Counted from the first letter of the stretch, positions 1 through 8,167 are shown. The stretch is DNA of 64,000 bases from Fibrobacter succinogenes (GCA_902756345.1 CACVQR010000005.1:62001-126000), one strand, 5' to 3'. The notes: a model not told the origin generated them from the sequence alone. Program-made: numbers and translations.

Positions 1-2
1 CT

Positions 3-272
3 TTGTTAAGATCCTGTGGTAAGTGTGAATATTGCAAAAAAGATCCTCCCTTTTTTGATAGATATGGAGAACCTTTTTTTGAAGTACATCATATTATGCC
101 ATTAAGCAAAGGCGGTGAGGACGATATTGATAATGTTGCCGCTTTATGCCCCAATTGTCATCGGACAATACATTTAGCAGGAACTCCGTCAAGACACTCG
201 ATGAGGGTCCAATTAGAAAATAGAATTCCAAAAGCCAATTTAAAAATGAGTAATGTTAAAATCAAATTCTAA
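3..272 (+). CDS. HNH endonuclease, C-terminal part (gene cut by window edge)
   Basis: The visible part is a complete HNH/McrA-like zinc-finger nuclease motif. A CEYC pair, then EVHHIMPLSKGG (HH catalytic), then NVAALCPNCHRTIH (second Cys pair plus the final His) give the beta-beta-alpha-metal fold. The reading frame is open to the left edge and the first visible codon is not a convincing start, so the protein almost certainly begins upstream and probably carries an N-terminal specificity or DNA-binding domain that cannot be seen. HNH enzymes cut DNA, usually as restriction or homing nucleases. A terminator follows directly, so this is the last gene of its unit. Confidence 0.85.
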   Translation: MLRSCGKCEYCKKDPPFFDRYGEPFFEVHHIMPLSKGGEDDIDNVAALCPNCHRTIHLAGTPSRHSMRVQLENRIPKANLKMSNVKIKF

Positions 273-284
273 GAAACCACTTTC

Positions 285-318
285 CCCGATAGGTTCTGCC
301 ATCGGGTTTTTCTTTTTC
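285..318 (+). terminator. Intrinsic terminator after the HNH gene
   Basis: CCCGAT and ATCGGG arms (285-290 and 301-306) form a hairpin followed by a T-rich run. It closes the partial HNH gene and separates it from the next operon. Confidence 0.8.
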
Positions 319-367
319 TCAAAATTTAATCGGAAAATCTTTTCATCAGTATAATGAAATAAAAGCT

Positions 368-463
368 ATGAAGAGGTTATACAAAACTGTTTGGGCAATC
401 AAGTACCGCACTTGTGTGAACAATTTTGCCTATGAAACTGCAGAAATAAGCATTGAAGTAAAA
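368..463 (+). repeat. Direct repeat, copy A
   Basis: This 96-nt stretch aligns without gaps to 2772-2867 with about 10 mismatches counted by eye. Both copies start at ATGAAGAGG. Read from that ATG, copy A is open for 36 codons (to 478), but the differences from copy B are spread over codon positions and several change the amino acid. It is therefore more likely a repeat or gene remnant than a conserved small protein. The two copies bracket the four-gene cassette between them. Confidence 0.8.
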
Positions 464-663
464 CATGTTCATTTATAAATACAATATAACATGTGAAAAT
501 ACTAGAAAACGGTGGAATTTGATATAATTATATAGAAATTGGACTAAAATCAATTTTTGCCATTGAATTAATAAGAAGACCTAAAAAAAAAAGGATGTTC
601 AATGATGTTAAAATAGGGTATATTTCTTTTAAATGGCCGAATAAACCACAAAGGAAGGAAAAA

Positions 664-1227
664 ATGGAAGAATCAAAACTGAAACCATTTGTTAAAGAAG
701 GGCTTGATATCCTTTTCGTTCCTCTAAACCCTGCCAATGGTTCTGATGATAATGGGCACTATTTTTCCGTGAATCAAGCCTTTTGGAATCAATTGCTCGC
801 TTCTGGCTTGATTACAGAAAATGTTGATAAACTATATGCCGATGATGAAATCTTTGGTAAAAATGAAAAGAATTATAAGGGATGGTTTTATGGTATAACG
901 GATCTTGTTCCTAATGTTGTAAATAGTAACGGCAAAGACATTAATCCCAGTGACGATGATTGCGAGCATCTAAAAGAACTAATAAAGAGAAACTCTCCTA
1001 AAGTCGTTGTTTTGCTACATGGTACCGTTAAAGATAAATTCTTAGCATACATGGGCGTGAAATTTGATAAAAATAAATATGGGGAAATTGGCAGAATAAT
1101 TGAAAATTGCTCAACGATGTTTTATGCTGTTCCATTTCCACATGGAAATAATATTGAAAAAGAAACAAAAATTGGGCACTATAAAGCAATTAAAGGTTAT
1201 CTAGACGGACTTCTCCAAAAAGATTAA
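664..1227 (+). CDS. Uracil-DNA glycosylase superfamily-like protein
   Basis: 187 residues. I chose the ATG at 664 because AAGGAAGG (651-658) is well placed before it; the frame is open back to 595. The N-terminal part has FVPLNPANGSDDNGHYFS followed by NQAFWNQLLASGLI, which resembles the motif-1 region and the N..FW..L..SGL stretch of MUG/UDG-type glycosylases. A later VVVLLHGTVKDKF could be the second core strand and a variant final motif. Family members remove uracil or other abnormal bases; some have been recruited against phages with modified DNA. The assignment rests on these motifs only, and the substrate is unknown. It is the first gene of a tightly spaced set with two further genes and a broken nuclease. 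Confidence 0.55.
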   Translation: MEESKLKPFVKEGLDILFVPLNPANGSDDNGHYFSVNQAFWNQLLASGLITENVDKLYADDEIFGKNEKNYKGWFYGITDLVPNVVNSNGKDINPSDDDCEHLKELIKRNSPKVVVLLHGTVKDKFLAYMGVKFDKNKYGEIGRIIENCSTMFYAVPFPHGNNIEKETKIGHYKAIKGYLDGLLQKD

Positions 1228-1266
1228 AACGAAACCGTGGAGAAAAGGTAGACTGGGGAAATTTAT

Positions 1267-1692
1267 ATGACAACACGTTTCCAAAAGGCTCGATTTCATA
1301 TAGATAGTGGCCCACGCTCATTATTTGAGCGAATTCACTATAAAATGGATTCAGTTTGTTCCCTAAATTTGTCGGCAAAACATTTTGTAGAACGATGTAA
1401 GGAACGAGTTGTCCCAGCTGAGATAATTCAGAAAATGCAGAATTTTAATACCCATGAATGGAAATTGGTTGTAAGTGAAGTTCGTGTTGATACGGGAAAA
1501 TTTGTGAATTCAACATGGGAATATGCTCTTGAAAATGAAAAATATTGGTTGACGATAGGTTTCGGAAATGTTGCAGAAACCATTGTAAAAAAGGAAAGCG
1601 ATGGCAAAAATAAGGTTGTTGTGTCAGGACCAGTTTATGATTATGTTGATGCGGTCAACAAAAAATTAATGGAAAATGAGGAAAAGGTTTAA
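1267..1692 (+). CDS. Hypothetical protein, weak DUF4258-like pattern
   Basis: 141 residues, 39 nt after the glycosylase-like gene. The central segment LSAKHFVERCKERVVPAEII has the H-x3-R-x3-ER-x4-I spacing seen in DUF4258/BrnT-type small proteins, followed by strands around WKLVVSEVRVD and KYWLTIGFG. Some proteins of that broad fold are RNase toxins, but I see no antitoxin partner and the match is weak. It sits between a DNA-glycosylase-like and an HNH gene in one apparent operon, so a role connected to DNA attack or defence is possible but inferred from context only. Confidence 0.4.
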   Translation: MTTRFQKARFHIDSGPRSLFERIHYKMDSVCSLNLSAKHFVERCKERVVPAEIIQKMQNFNTHEWKLVVSEVRVDTGKFVNSTWEYALENEKYWLTIGFGNVAETIVKKESDGKNKVVVSGPVYDYVDAVNKKLMENEEKV

Positions 1693-1720
1693 CCCCCTCC
1701 AAAAAAAGGAGATAAAGACA

Positions 1721-2512
1721 ATGTCTATTGAATTTATAAATTACGAAGGATTGCAAATAAAGTACAATCCTGATGAATTGATCGTAGTGCCTTTAAAAGT
1801 AACACAATCGAAAATTGGTGATTTTGGAGAAGCTGATTATCAAACACTTTGGAAAATAAATGGAAAAATAGAAGAAGTTCCTTCTTATCATATAAGATGG
1901 GTGCACAAGAGTGATTTTATTGAGATTGTGTATGATGAAAAACAAAATGACAAAATAGAAGAATATGTGAAAACACATCCAAAGAGTGCTCCAAATGGAA
2001 TTAGTTATGGGAAAGAGGAATATCATATAGAAAATGGTCGAATATCTCACGTGTTATGGTTTGCTGATGATGATAACGGGAAAGTTACTTATAGTTCAAT
2101 AAAAAATCCCAAAAAACTTGTGCTTAGAGAGGGGCTTTCACAAAGGAGAAAAACTAGAACTACAGAGCAAGTTGTACGAGACCAATCGGCTTTCCGTAGG
2201 AATCTTTTTGATTTGGATGGGAAATGTGCCATAACGCAAATCGCTATTCCTGAAGTTCTTCAAGCGGCCCATATTGTAGCTGTAAAAGACGGCGGGTATG
2301 AAGTTGTTGACAACGGGATTTTACTAAGGTCAGATTTACATCTTCTGTTTGATAGCGATGCTAAAATTATTAAAATTGATTCGGACGGATATGTTCACAT
2401 AGACAAAAATCGTGTTGGAAACTATCAAGAATATATGCAATATGACGGAATTAAAATAAATAATTCGATTTTGGAAAGGGTAAAAGAATCCTTGAAAAAA
2501 GTGAATACCTGA
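1721..2512 (+). CDS. HNH endonuclease (HNH_2-like)
   Basis: 263 residues. The ATG at 1721 is preceded by AAAGGAG (about 1705-1711); the frame is open to 1676, but that region overlaps the previous gene and lacks a ribosome site. The C-terminal third carries an HNH core: CAITQIAIPEVLQAAHI with the catalytic His, then NGILLRSDLHLLFD and a closing basic stretch. This is the arrangement of HNH_2-type nucleases found in many restriction-like genes. The N-terminal ~150 residues are not recognised and are probably the targeting part. The 28-nt gap from the upstream gene and 12-nt gap to the following nuclease remnant indicate co-transcription. Confidence 0.75.
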   Translation: MSIEFINYEGLQIKYNPDELIVVPLKVTQSKIGDFGEADYQTLWKINGKIEEVPSYHIRWVHKSDFIEIVYDEKQNDKIEEYVKTHPKSAPNGISYGKEEYHIENGRISHVLWFADDDNGKVTYSSIKNPKKLVLREGLSQRRKTRTTEQVVRDQSAFRRNLFDLDGKCAITQIAIPEVLQAAHIVAVKDGGYEVVDNGILLRSDLHLLFDSDAKIIKIDSDGYVHIDKNRVGNYQEYMQYDGIKINNSILERVKESLKKVNT

Positions 2513-2524
2513 CGGAGATATAAA

Positions 2525-2775
2525 ATGTACGAATTGTCCTCAAGCAAAAAGGGATTGAATCCTTTAGAAAAAAATGATTTTAGTTCAATCAATTTGACAG
2601 AAAAGATATTGAAGATATTCTGCTCAACCGTACTGGAATCCTTGGCGAAAATGTTAACGATTATGACGAAGAAAAAAGTCCTCTTCTTATTATAGGTAGT
2701 CAAGTTCGTAATGTAGGCAATGGACATAGTGATTTAACTGCAATTGATAAAGATGGCAATCTTATATTACGATGA
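2525..2775 (+). pseudogene. Broken DUF91/NucS-like nuclease
   Basis: An ATG at 2525 with a GGAG ribosome site opens a frame matching the N-terminus of a NucS-like nuclease for about 23 codons. The recognisable sequence then continues in another frame from 2593 (FDRKDIEDILLNRTGILGE, PLLIIGSQVR, SDLTAIDKDGNLILR). One small indel therefore separates the halves. The second half stops with TGA at 2773-2775, just before the position where family members have the catalytic E-x-K. The gene is thus both frameshifted and truncated and should be inactive as a nuclease. The truncation point coincides with the start of direct repeat copy B, which suggests the end was lost in the rearrangement that placed that repeat. 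Confidence 0.7.
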
Positions 2776-2867
2776 AGAGGTTATACATAACTGTTTGGAC
2801 AATCAAGCACCGCACTTATGTAAATATTTTTGCCTATGAAACTGCGGAAATAAACATTGAAGTAAAG
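2772..2867 (+). repeat. Direct repeat, copy B
   Basis: Second copy of the 96-nt repeat at 368-463. Its ATG overlaps the stop codon of the truncated nuclease (ATGA). The frame from 2772 stays open for 51 codons to 2927, but only the first 32 align with copy A. Confidence 0.8.
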
Positions 2868-2916
2868 TTTTCAAAAACTATTTATGTTTTTTATGACTAT
2901 ATCTGTCGCGTAGAGA

Positions 2917-3393
2917 ATGTATTTTGAAGGTGTCTTCACTTTTCCAATTTACTTTATGCCCGACCATTCAGAAAATTCCGCCAAATCTAAATCCGAAGCC
3001 GGCCATAATTTCTGGCAACCACTTGTTAAGAAGATTTACGCCTGCAATATGGACGGACTCTTTCCGGATAAGGATTGTGTTTTTGTGACATTTGTTCGCT
3101 TGCAAAAGGCGCAGCCAGATGTCGGCTTTGAGATTTCCTATAAGCAGGATTCCAGGGGCTATCGCGAATGCGACAAGACGCAGGCCATCTGCATTTCTAA
3201 ATCTTTTGAGGGGCGGGGTTCCATCAGCCTTACCGTGAATTGCGAGGCAGAGTTTTTAAGTATCCATTTTGAGTATGCTGATATGGAGTCCTTCAATGTC
3301 CCGTTTCGGCGTAGTCAATGTGACCTCGGCGCCACTCTCGATAATCTCGCAAATTTCATTGAGAAATTTCCAATTTATTGCGAGCAGTCATAA
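2917..3393 (+). CDS. Hypothetical protein
   Basis: 158 residues, not recognised. It has no signal peptide or membrane segment and a mixed alpha/beta character. Cysteines are scattered rather than in a metal-binding pattern. Codon use is richer in G/C at third positions than the cassette upstream, more like the rest of the chromosome, so it may belong to the resident sequence next to the repeat. The start is uncertain: the ATG at 2917 lacks a good ribosome site, and an internal ATG at about 2965 (MPDHSEN) is an alternative. Confidence 0.5.
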   Translation: MYFEGVFTFPIYFMPDHSENSAKSKSEAGHNFWQPLVKKIYACNMDGLFPDKDCVFVTFVRLQKAQPDVGFEISYKQDSRGYRECDKTQAICISKSFEGRGSISLTVNCEAEFLSIHFEYADMESFNVPFRRSQCDLGATLDNLANFIEKFPIYCEQS

Positions 3394-3496
3394 AATTACC
3401 TAGAACGAATCCCAGCTTTGCAAGGTATCTTGAAACAAACGGAAAACTTCTTAAATGAAATTCCGTTCCCGATAACGATTCAGTTGCAAGAAAAAT

Positions 3497-3549
3497 CTTG
3501 AAGTCAAAATTTTTGACTTCAAGTTTCTAAGGTGCAAAATTTTCACCTT
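3497..3549. repeat. Palindrome pair upstream of the ORF6N gene
   Basis: 3497-3523 is a perfect inverted repeat with 13-nt arms (first arm CTTGAAGTCAAAA) around a single T. 3529-3549 is a second, imperfect one (AAGGTG arm, CACCTT arm, AT-rich middle). The same two motif types, GTCAAAA and GTGCAAA, recur inside the gene at 3881-3907 and 3932-3958. No gene is seen in the rest of 3394-3650. Confidence 0.75.
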
Positions 3550-3650
3550 TAATTGTTATTCCCCTTGACAATCGTCATCCATGAATTTATATTTATGGTG
3601 AACAAGTGTGTAGTCTCGTCTTTTTTGCATGTAGACGAGAAGGAGTTTAA

Positions 3651-4688
3651 ATGAAGAAAGATGTAACGGCGATTGCCAAACCAGAGTTCTCCCTGATAGA
3701 CGAAAATATGCTCAAGTCGCGGATATATACTATTCGCGGGCTCAAGGTTATGCTTGACGCTGATTTGGCGGAAATTTATGGGTATAGTACCAAAGTTTTT
3801 AATCAGCAGGTTAAAAATAACATCGAAAAATTCGATGAAGATTTTCGCTTTCAGTTGAATTCGGAGGAAATTGAAGAACTTTCAAAGTGCAAAATTTGCA
3901 CCTTGAACATGAAATCTGAAAACATCGAATCTTCAAGGTCAAAATTTTTGACCTTGAACAAGGGTTCTCGCGGTTCAAACATAAAGTATGCTCCATACGC
4001 ATTTACCGAACAGGGCGTTTACATGCTCATGACGGTTCTTAAGGGCGAACGGGCGACAGCGCAAAGTAAGGCTCTTATCCGTCTTTTCAAGCAGATGAAG
4101 GACTACATCATTGCGGAAAATCGGAATTTATTGGGTTATGACGGTATTGCCCAAATTGCCATGCAAACGGAACGGAATACCAAGGATATTGCAGTCATTC
4201 AGTCCGACCTTCAGAAGGTCATGGAAAATTTTGTCGATCCTTCGACTTTCAAGCATTTCTTGATTTTGAACGGGCAGAAGCTGGACGCCGATGTTGCCTA
4301 TACACAGATTTACGGTATGGCGAAGAAGTCCATCACTATTATCGATGACTATGTCGGTGTGAAGACGCTTGACCTGCTGCGCGGAATCGCCAAGGGCATT
4401 TCCGTAACGATTTATAGCGATGAAAATGGTTACGAATCGCTTACTGAACAGATTCGGAAGGATTTCTTGAAGGCTCGCCCAGATGTTAAATTTGACAAGA
4501 AAAGGACGAAAGAAAAGTTCCACGACCGTTACATCTTTTTGGATTATGGCTTAAAAGGCGAAAAACTTTTCCACTGCGGTGCATCAAGTAAAGATGCGGG
4601 CAACAAAATCACTACCATCATGCAGATTGAAAATACTGAAATTTATCATGTACTGATGGAAAAATTATTAGTCAATCCTCGTTTATAA
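3651..4688 (+). CDS. ORF6N-domain DNA-binding protein with PLD-like C-terminal region
   Basis: 345 residues. Residues ~20-140 form an ORF6N domain: IYTIRGLKVMLDADLAEIYG, then NQQVKNNIEKFDEDFRFQL, and the conserved YAPYAFTEQGVYML. This phage-derived DNA-binding family (related to KilA-N proteins) is common on bacterial chromosomes. The C-terminal ~130 residues (VDPSTFKHFLILNGQKLDAD onward, then KFHDRYIFLDYG and LFHCGASSKDAGNK) resemble the phospholipase-D-like region often fused to these proteins. GAAGGAG lies 5' of the ATG. Between the two conserved ORF6N blocks is an insert with two similar phrases, CKICTLN and SKFLTLN, each encoded by a 27-nt palindrome (3881-3907, one mismatch; 3932-3958, perfect). 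The gene converges on, and overlaps by 17 nt, the SLOG gene on the other strand. Confidence 0.8.
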   Translation: MKKDVTAIAKPEFSLIDENMLKSRIYTIRGLKVMLDADLAEIYGYSTKVFNQQVKNNIEKFDEDFRFQLNSEEIEELSKCKICTLNMKSENIESSRSKFLTLNKGSRGSNIKYAPYAFTEQGVYMLMTVLKGERATAQSKALIRLFKQMKDYIIAENRNLLGYDGIAQIAMQTERNTKDIAVIQSDLQKVMENFVDPSTFKHFLILNGQKLDADVAYTQIYGMAKKSITIIDDYVGVKTLDLLRGIAKGISVTIYSDENGYESLTEQIRKDFLKARPDVKFDKKRTKEKFHDRYIFLDYGLKGEKLFHCGASSKDAGNKITTIMQIENTEIYHVLMEKLLVNPRL

Positions 4689-5082
4689 TTCTGTACGGTT
4701 TCCCCATTTCCTTTACGCGGCGGATGTTTTCAGCGGTGCCTTTGCTTTTTCCGTCCCAAACCACGAGAGCCTGGTCGCAATCCTGTGTCATCTGAATATC
4801 TTTAACATAATGGAATGCGCTTCTTGTAAGGCCTTTGGCGGCTTCTGCGCAAGAACGTACTTTTGCCCCCGTAACAAAATTGTTCCTTGGCGTTTCACCG
4901 CTGCAATAAATGGTCACGTTGCTGTATCCTTTGGAATCTAAATACTTTTGTACTACCGCATCAACGCCGTAACAATCTCCTACAAGAATTTCATCGTTGT
5001 TTTCGATGAATTGGTCGATGAATATTTTTGCCAATTCGGGCAACTTTGAAATGGACTTTGATCCGGATATAAATATTTTCAT
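4672..5082 (-). CDS. SLOG-like nucleotide-binding protein
   Basis: 136 residues. The N-terminus MKIFISGSKSISKLPE, followed by ILVGDCYGVDAVVQKYL and the C-terminal GKSKGTAENIRRVKEMGKP, fits the Rossmann-like SLOG/YspA superfamily. That family binds nucleotides or their derivatives and appears both in housekeeping roles and as sensor or effector in several anti-phage systems. It starts 9 nt after the hydrolase gene, the third gene of a leftward unit with the AAA+ ATPase. There is no signal peptide, so it is cytoplasmic. The exact ligand cannot be read from the sequence. Confidence 0.65.
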   Translation of the reverse strand: MKIFISGSKSISKLPELAKIFIDQFIENNDEILVGDCYGVDAVVQKYLDSKGYSNVTIYCSGETPRNNFVTGAKVRSCAEAAKGLTRSAFHYVKDIQMTQDCDQALVVWDGKSKGTAENIRRVKEMGKPYRIINED

Positions 5083-5091
5083 GGCATCTCT

Positions 5092-5688
5092 TTATAGAAT
5101 TGTTGATTTTATGAGCTCTAGCAAGTTAAAGTTGTTTTTTGAAAAATGATGGTCTTGGCCGGGGATGATGGCAACGCGGACGTTTTCGCGTTCGTGCAAT
5201 TTGAGTAGCCCAGCCAAGTGTGCTGAAGGATCAAGACTCCCGAAAACGAATGTCATCATGTCTCCGTCAAATGCCTTGGCGCTGCGGCATATCCGAGTCG
5301 TGTTAATCATGAGCGGGGGATTCACCAACAGGAATCGGCTGATTTCCGGAAATAGAGATCGACCAATGCACCCGATGGAGGCGCCCATTGACATTCCCAT
5401 AAAGTAGATTTGGGTATGGCCACCGATTTCAAATTCTGATTTTACCACTTTGGCGAATTGCGCCATCTGGCTGATGTCAGATGATGGAGTGGACGCGCAA
5501 ACCACCGAGAACCCGCACAGCTCGCGCATTTCGCAGGCAAGTTTCAGGTACTTGTTGCGATACCCATAAATGGAACCGTCTTGTCCCGCCTTTATCAGCA
5601 GGATTTTTTGACGGTCATCGCCAAAGACGAAACCGTAATCAACCTGATTTTCATCATTGCTGAAAGATTTAATTAAATCGAATTGCAT
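5092..5688 (-). CDS. Alpha/beta hydrolase fold protein
   Basis: 198 residues from the ATG at 5688, which has an AGGAG ribosome site 5 nt upstream; the frame is open to 5730 but that part overlaps the preceding gene. The nucleophile elbow is GMSMGAS, preceded by strand IYF. The oxyanion/early strand is KILLIKAGQDGS, an acidic residue may sit in FGSLDPS, and the catalytic His is in PGQDHHFS. It is an intracellular serine hydrolase type without a secretion signal; the substrate is unknown. It begins 16 nt downstream of the tandem AAA+ gene and is followed after 9 nt by the SLOG gene, so the three are very likely co-transcribed. Confidence 0.7.
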   Translation of the reverse strand: MQFDLIKSFSNDENQVDYGFVFGDDRQKILLIKAGQDGSIYGYRNKYLKLACEMRELCGFSVVCASTPSSDISQMAQFAKVVKSEFEIGGHTQIYFMGMSMGASIGCIGRSLFPEISRFLLVNPPLMINTTRICRSAKAFDGDMMTFVFGSLDPSAHLAGLLKLHERENVRVAIIPGQDHHFSKNNFNLLELIKSTIL

Positions 5689-5704
5689 GAAAACTCCTGA
5701 TATT

Positions 5705-8029
5705 TTACAGTCCCATCCTACGGCCTTCACGAGTATTTTTGCATTCTATTTCATGACGGAGCGCCTCCAGGATGCTGTCTGTGGTTACCTCGCTTTCTTC
5801 GTAGTATTTGAAGGTGTCATAAACAGCTTTGAAATCGCCCGGAGCGAGAGCCTTTAGGTCTCGTGCGGCTGTGGAGCATTCTACTTTCGGGAAGAAGGCT
5901 TGCCACACCTTTTCGATTCCGTCGGGTTTTAAATAGTTGAATTTGAGTTTAAGCGCAAAGCGCCTGCGTGAGGCGGCATCCAAATTTTCATTGAAGTTGG
6001 TCGCCGCGATGAATATCCCCTTGAAGTTTTCCATCTGCGTCAGGAGTTCGTTCACTTGCGTCACTTCCCAACTGTGTTCAGAACCGGCGCGTTCGCTGAG
6101 CATACTATCGGCTTCATCCAAAAAGAGAATTGCTTTCTTTTCTTCTGCCTCGCGGAACATTTTGCGGATTTTCTTTTCGGTTTCGCCAATATAGGGACTT
6201 AGCAGATCGCTCGCTTTCTTGACGATTAATTTGCGGTCCAGAGTTCTTGCAATGTGCTTCGCAAGTTCTGTTTTGCCCGTACCGGGAACACCATAGAACA
6301 ATATGTTCAAAGACTCCGGACAATCCATCTCCTGCATGGTTTCCCATTTAGTGTTAAAAGACTGCACCACCTTCATAATACGGTTCATGTCTCCTTCGAC
6401 ATTCAATGCGTCAAGGATATATTTGGGCGCATGGCTTTCTTTGTCGCGTTTGGTGTATTCACGACTTAAGGAAAGTAAATTTGTCTGTGCTTCTGCGATG
6501 ATACGGACTGCTTTTTCTGGCGGAATTTTGCTGCCTGTTTCCTGTAGTAGTTTCGCTCCGGCAATCGCCTGGGTCACGCCACCGGCGGTAATGGGGTAGG
6601 TGTCGGCAAACTGTTGCACCGTCAAGGGTTCAAGCATTTTACCGGTGCCCTGCTCGCTAATGACGGACTGCCAAATTTGTAAACGCTTTTCGGAATCAAG
6701 GCGCTCAAATTCAATGGAATAATTAAAACGACGAAGTGTGCTGTCTTCGATAAAGTGAATGTTGTTTGAAATCCAAATAACAGGGACATTTATTTGTTCC
6801 AAGAAAAAGTTGAGAGCTCCCTTTTCACAACAATTTAAGATTACATCGGCTTCATCCACCAAGAGAATGGCTCGCTTGTTTTGGTACTTGGTCGCCGCGA
6901 ACATGATGCTTCCCAAACGCTCTTGGATAGTTGAATCTTCCTTGCTTTCTCTATGAACGCCATCAATGCTGATATTGGTAAGAACTAGCGGACGTTTGAG
7001 TTCTTTTGCGATAGCCTTCGCAAGTTCAGTCTTGCCGGTACCTTCGACTCCGTAGAAGAAAATATTGATTCCTTGATTTGCCTTTACATGTTTCAATAAG
7101 TCAAAGGCGACTTCTACTTTCGGGTTGTTGTTGCACAGCTTTTTATAGGGCACACTATTGCCGTCATAAATCTTGAAATAGAGTGAATCAAGGTCGTTTC
7201 CCGAGACCCCGTCTAGAAACAGTCCGATTCTCTTTGAAATTTCCAGATCGTTATCAACAAGTCCCATCCGCTTGAGTGATGACTTGTTGGAACATGCCTT
7301 TTCTATATCCAATTCAGGATAAATGGATGCGAATACATCGGTAAAAACGCAATCACCGAATCTTCGCGAACCAATCATGTCGCGAAGGGGGTCGCAAATG
7401 TCCTTCTTAAAGAAAATCCACGAGAATATCAAGATTTCCATTTCGACGGAGTCTAGGTTGAACGCTTTCTGCACAATGTCAAGACGCTTTAGGTAGGGGT
7501 CGTTCAAGTTGCGCCCTGCCTTGAGCAATTCCATGAGTTCTTTAGCGACGCCCTCGAAAAAGATCTTTTTTGCGGGCCCGTTAAAGATGTCTTCTCCAAC
7601 AAGGGTGTTGTGTGTGACATTTTTAATTTCTTCGGTGGATCCGCAATTCTTGATGGTATCGCGAATTTTATTGACCGCCCTTTTGCGGTCGTTATAGGAT
7701 TCTGATTTTTCGCCGTCTTCGCGTCCGTAAAAACATTCGTCGAATGGATTTCGCTTTGACTGAGGCTTTGGGCCTTTAGCCTTTGGCTTTTTATCTTCGG
7801 CCTTGTTCAGAAGTTCAAAATGTGCAGTAAGACCTTTCAAAATTCGCGATGCGTTCTTCTTTGGGAAAATGCCGATACTGTCGTCTGCATCGGGATAGTT
7901 CTTGGATGCCCTCAGCATGCGAATCCAGTATTCGTAACTTTTCAGCGTGACAAAATTTACCCCTATCTTTTTTTTTGCAGTGCTTTTTTGTAGGGATTTT
8001 AAAATGTCCTTGAAATACCCTTTTTTCAT
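5705..8029 (-). CDS. Tandem AAA+ ATPase
   Basis: 774 residues with two AAA+ modules. Module 1 has Walker A GVEGTGKT at ~327-334 and Walker B ILLVDEAD at ~389-396. Module 2 has Walker A GVPGTGKT at ~580-587, IGETEKKIRKMF at ~614 and Walker B ILFLDEAD at ~634-641, with an arginine-rich ASRRRF near 685. The second module looks the more complete ATPase; the first lacks an obvious GETE-like segment. The first ~320 residues are unrecognised, with a Lys/Pro-rich linker around 80-95. This architecture suits a remodelling motor acting on protein or nucleoprotein. The gene heads a unit with an alpha/beta hydrolase and a SLOG protein and is preceded by an operator-like motif shared with the WYL regulator gene. 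Confidence 0.8.
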   Translation of the reverse strand: MKKGYFKDILKSLQKSTAKKKIGVNFVTLKSYEYWIRMLRASKNYPDADDSIGIFPKKNASRILKGLTAHFELLNKAEDKKPKAKGPKPQSKRNPFDECFYGREDGEKSESYNDRKRAVNKIRDTIKNCGSTEEIKNVTHNTLVGEDIFNGPAKKIFFEGVAKELMELLKAGRNLNDPYLKRLDIVQKAFNLDSVEMEILIFSWIFFKKDICDPLRDMIGSRRFGDCVFTDVFASIYPELDIEKACSNKSSLKRMGLVDNDLEISKRIGLFLDGVSGNDLDSLYFKIYDGNSVPYKKLCNNNPKVEVAFDLLKHVKANQGINIFFYGVEGTGKTELAKAIAKELKRPLVLTNISIDGVHRESKEDSTIQERLGSIMFAATKYQNKRAILLVDEADVILNCCEKGALNFFLEQINVPVIWISNNIHFIEDSTLRRFNYSIEFERLDSEKRLQIWQSVISEQGTGKMLEPLTVQQFADTYPITAGGVTQAIAGAKLLQETGSKIPPEKAVRIIAEAQTNLLSLSREYTKRDKESHAPKYILDALNVEGDMNRIMKVVQSFNTKWETMQEMDCPESLNILFYGVPGTGKTELAKHIARTLDRKLIVKKASDLLSPYIGETEKKIRKMFREAEEKKAILFLDEADSMLSERAGSEHSWEVTQVNELLTQMENFKGIFIAATNFNENLDAASRRRFALKLKFNYLKPDGIEKVWQAFFPKVECSTAARDLKALAPGDFKAVYDTFKYYEESEVTTDSILEALRHEIECKNTREGRRMGL

Positions 8030-8070
8030 GTTTGCACTCCTTGTTTTGATTTACTTCTAAAAATATGTTT

Positions 8071-8092
8071 TTACTGCGACAAATACTGACGT
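8071..8092 (-). promoter_or_regulatory. Operator-like motif before the AAA+ gene
   Basis: TTACTGCGACAAA (8071-8083) is identical to 9226-9238 upstream of the WYL gene. The second half here (TGACGT, 8087-8092) is only a partial match to the inverted half-site TGTCGC seen there. It lies about 40-60 nt upstream of the AAA+ start codon. Confidence 0.55.
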
Positions 8093-8111
8093 GATTGAAG
8101 CTCGTTTTGCA

Positions 8112-8139
8112 ATAAAAAAAGTGGCTAGAAAGCCACTTT
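8112..8139 (-). terminator. Intrinsic terminator after the WYL gene
   Basis: Arms AAAGTGGCT and AGCCACTTT (within 8118-8139) are followed on the minus strand by a T run. The WYL gene is therefore transcribed separately from the AAA+ gene. Confidence 0.8.
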
Positions 8140-8167
8140 GCTCAGTTTTTTTGTCGATTGCAATCAC

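Noticed and set aside
3651-4688. ORF6N gene as evidence for a prophage
   Set aside because: No phage structural, lysis or integrase genes nearby; ORF6N proteins are often solitary on chromosomes.
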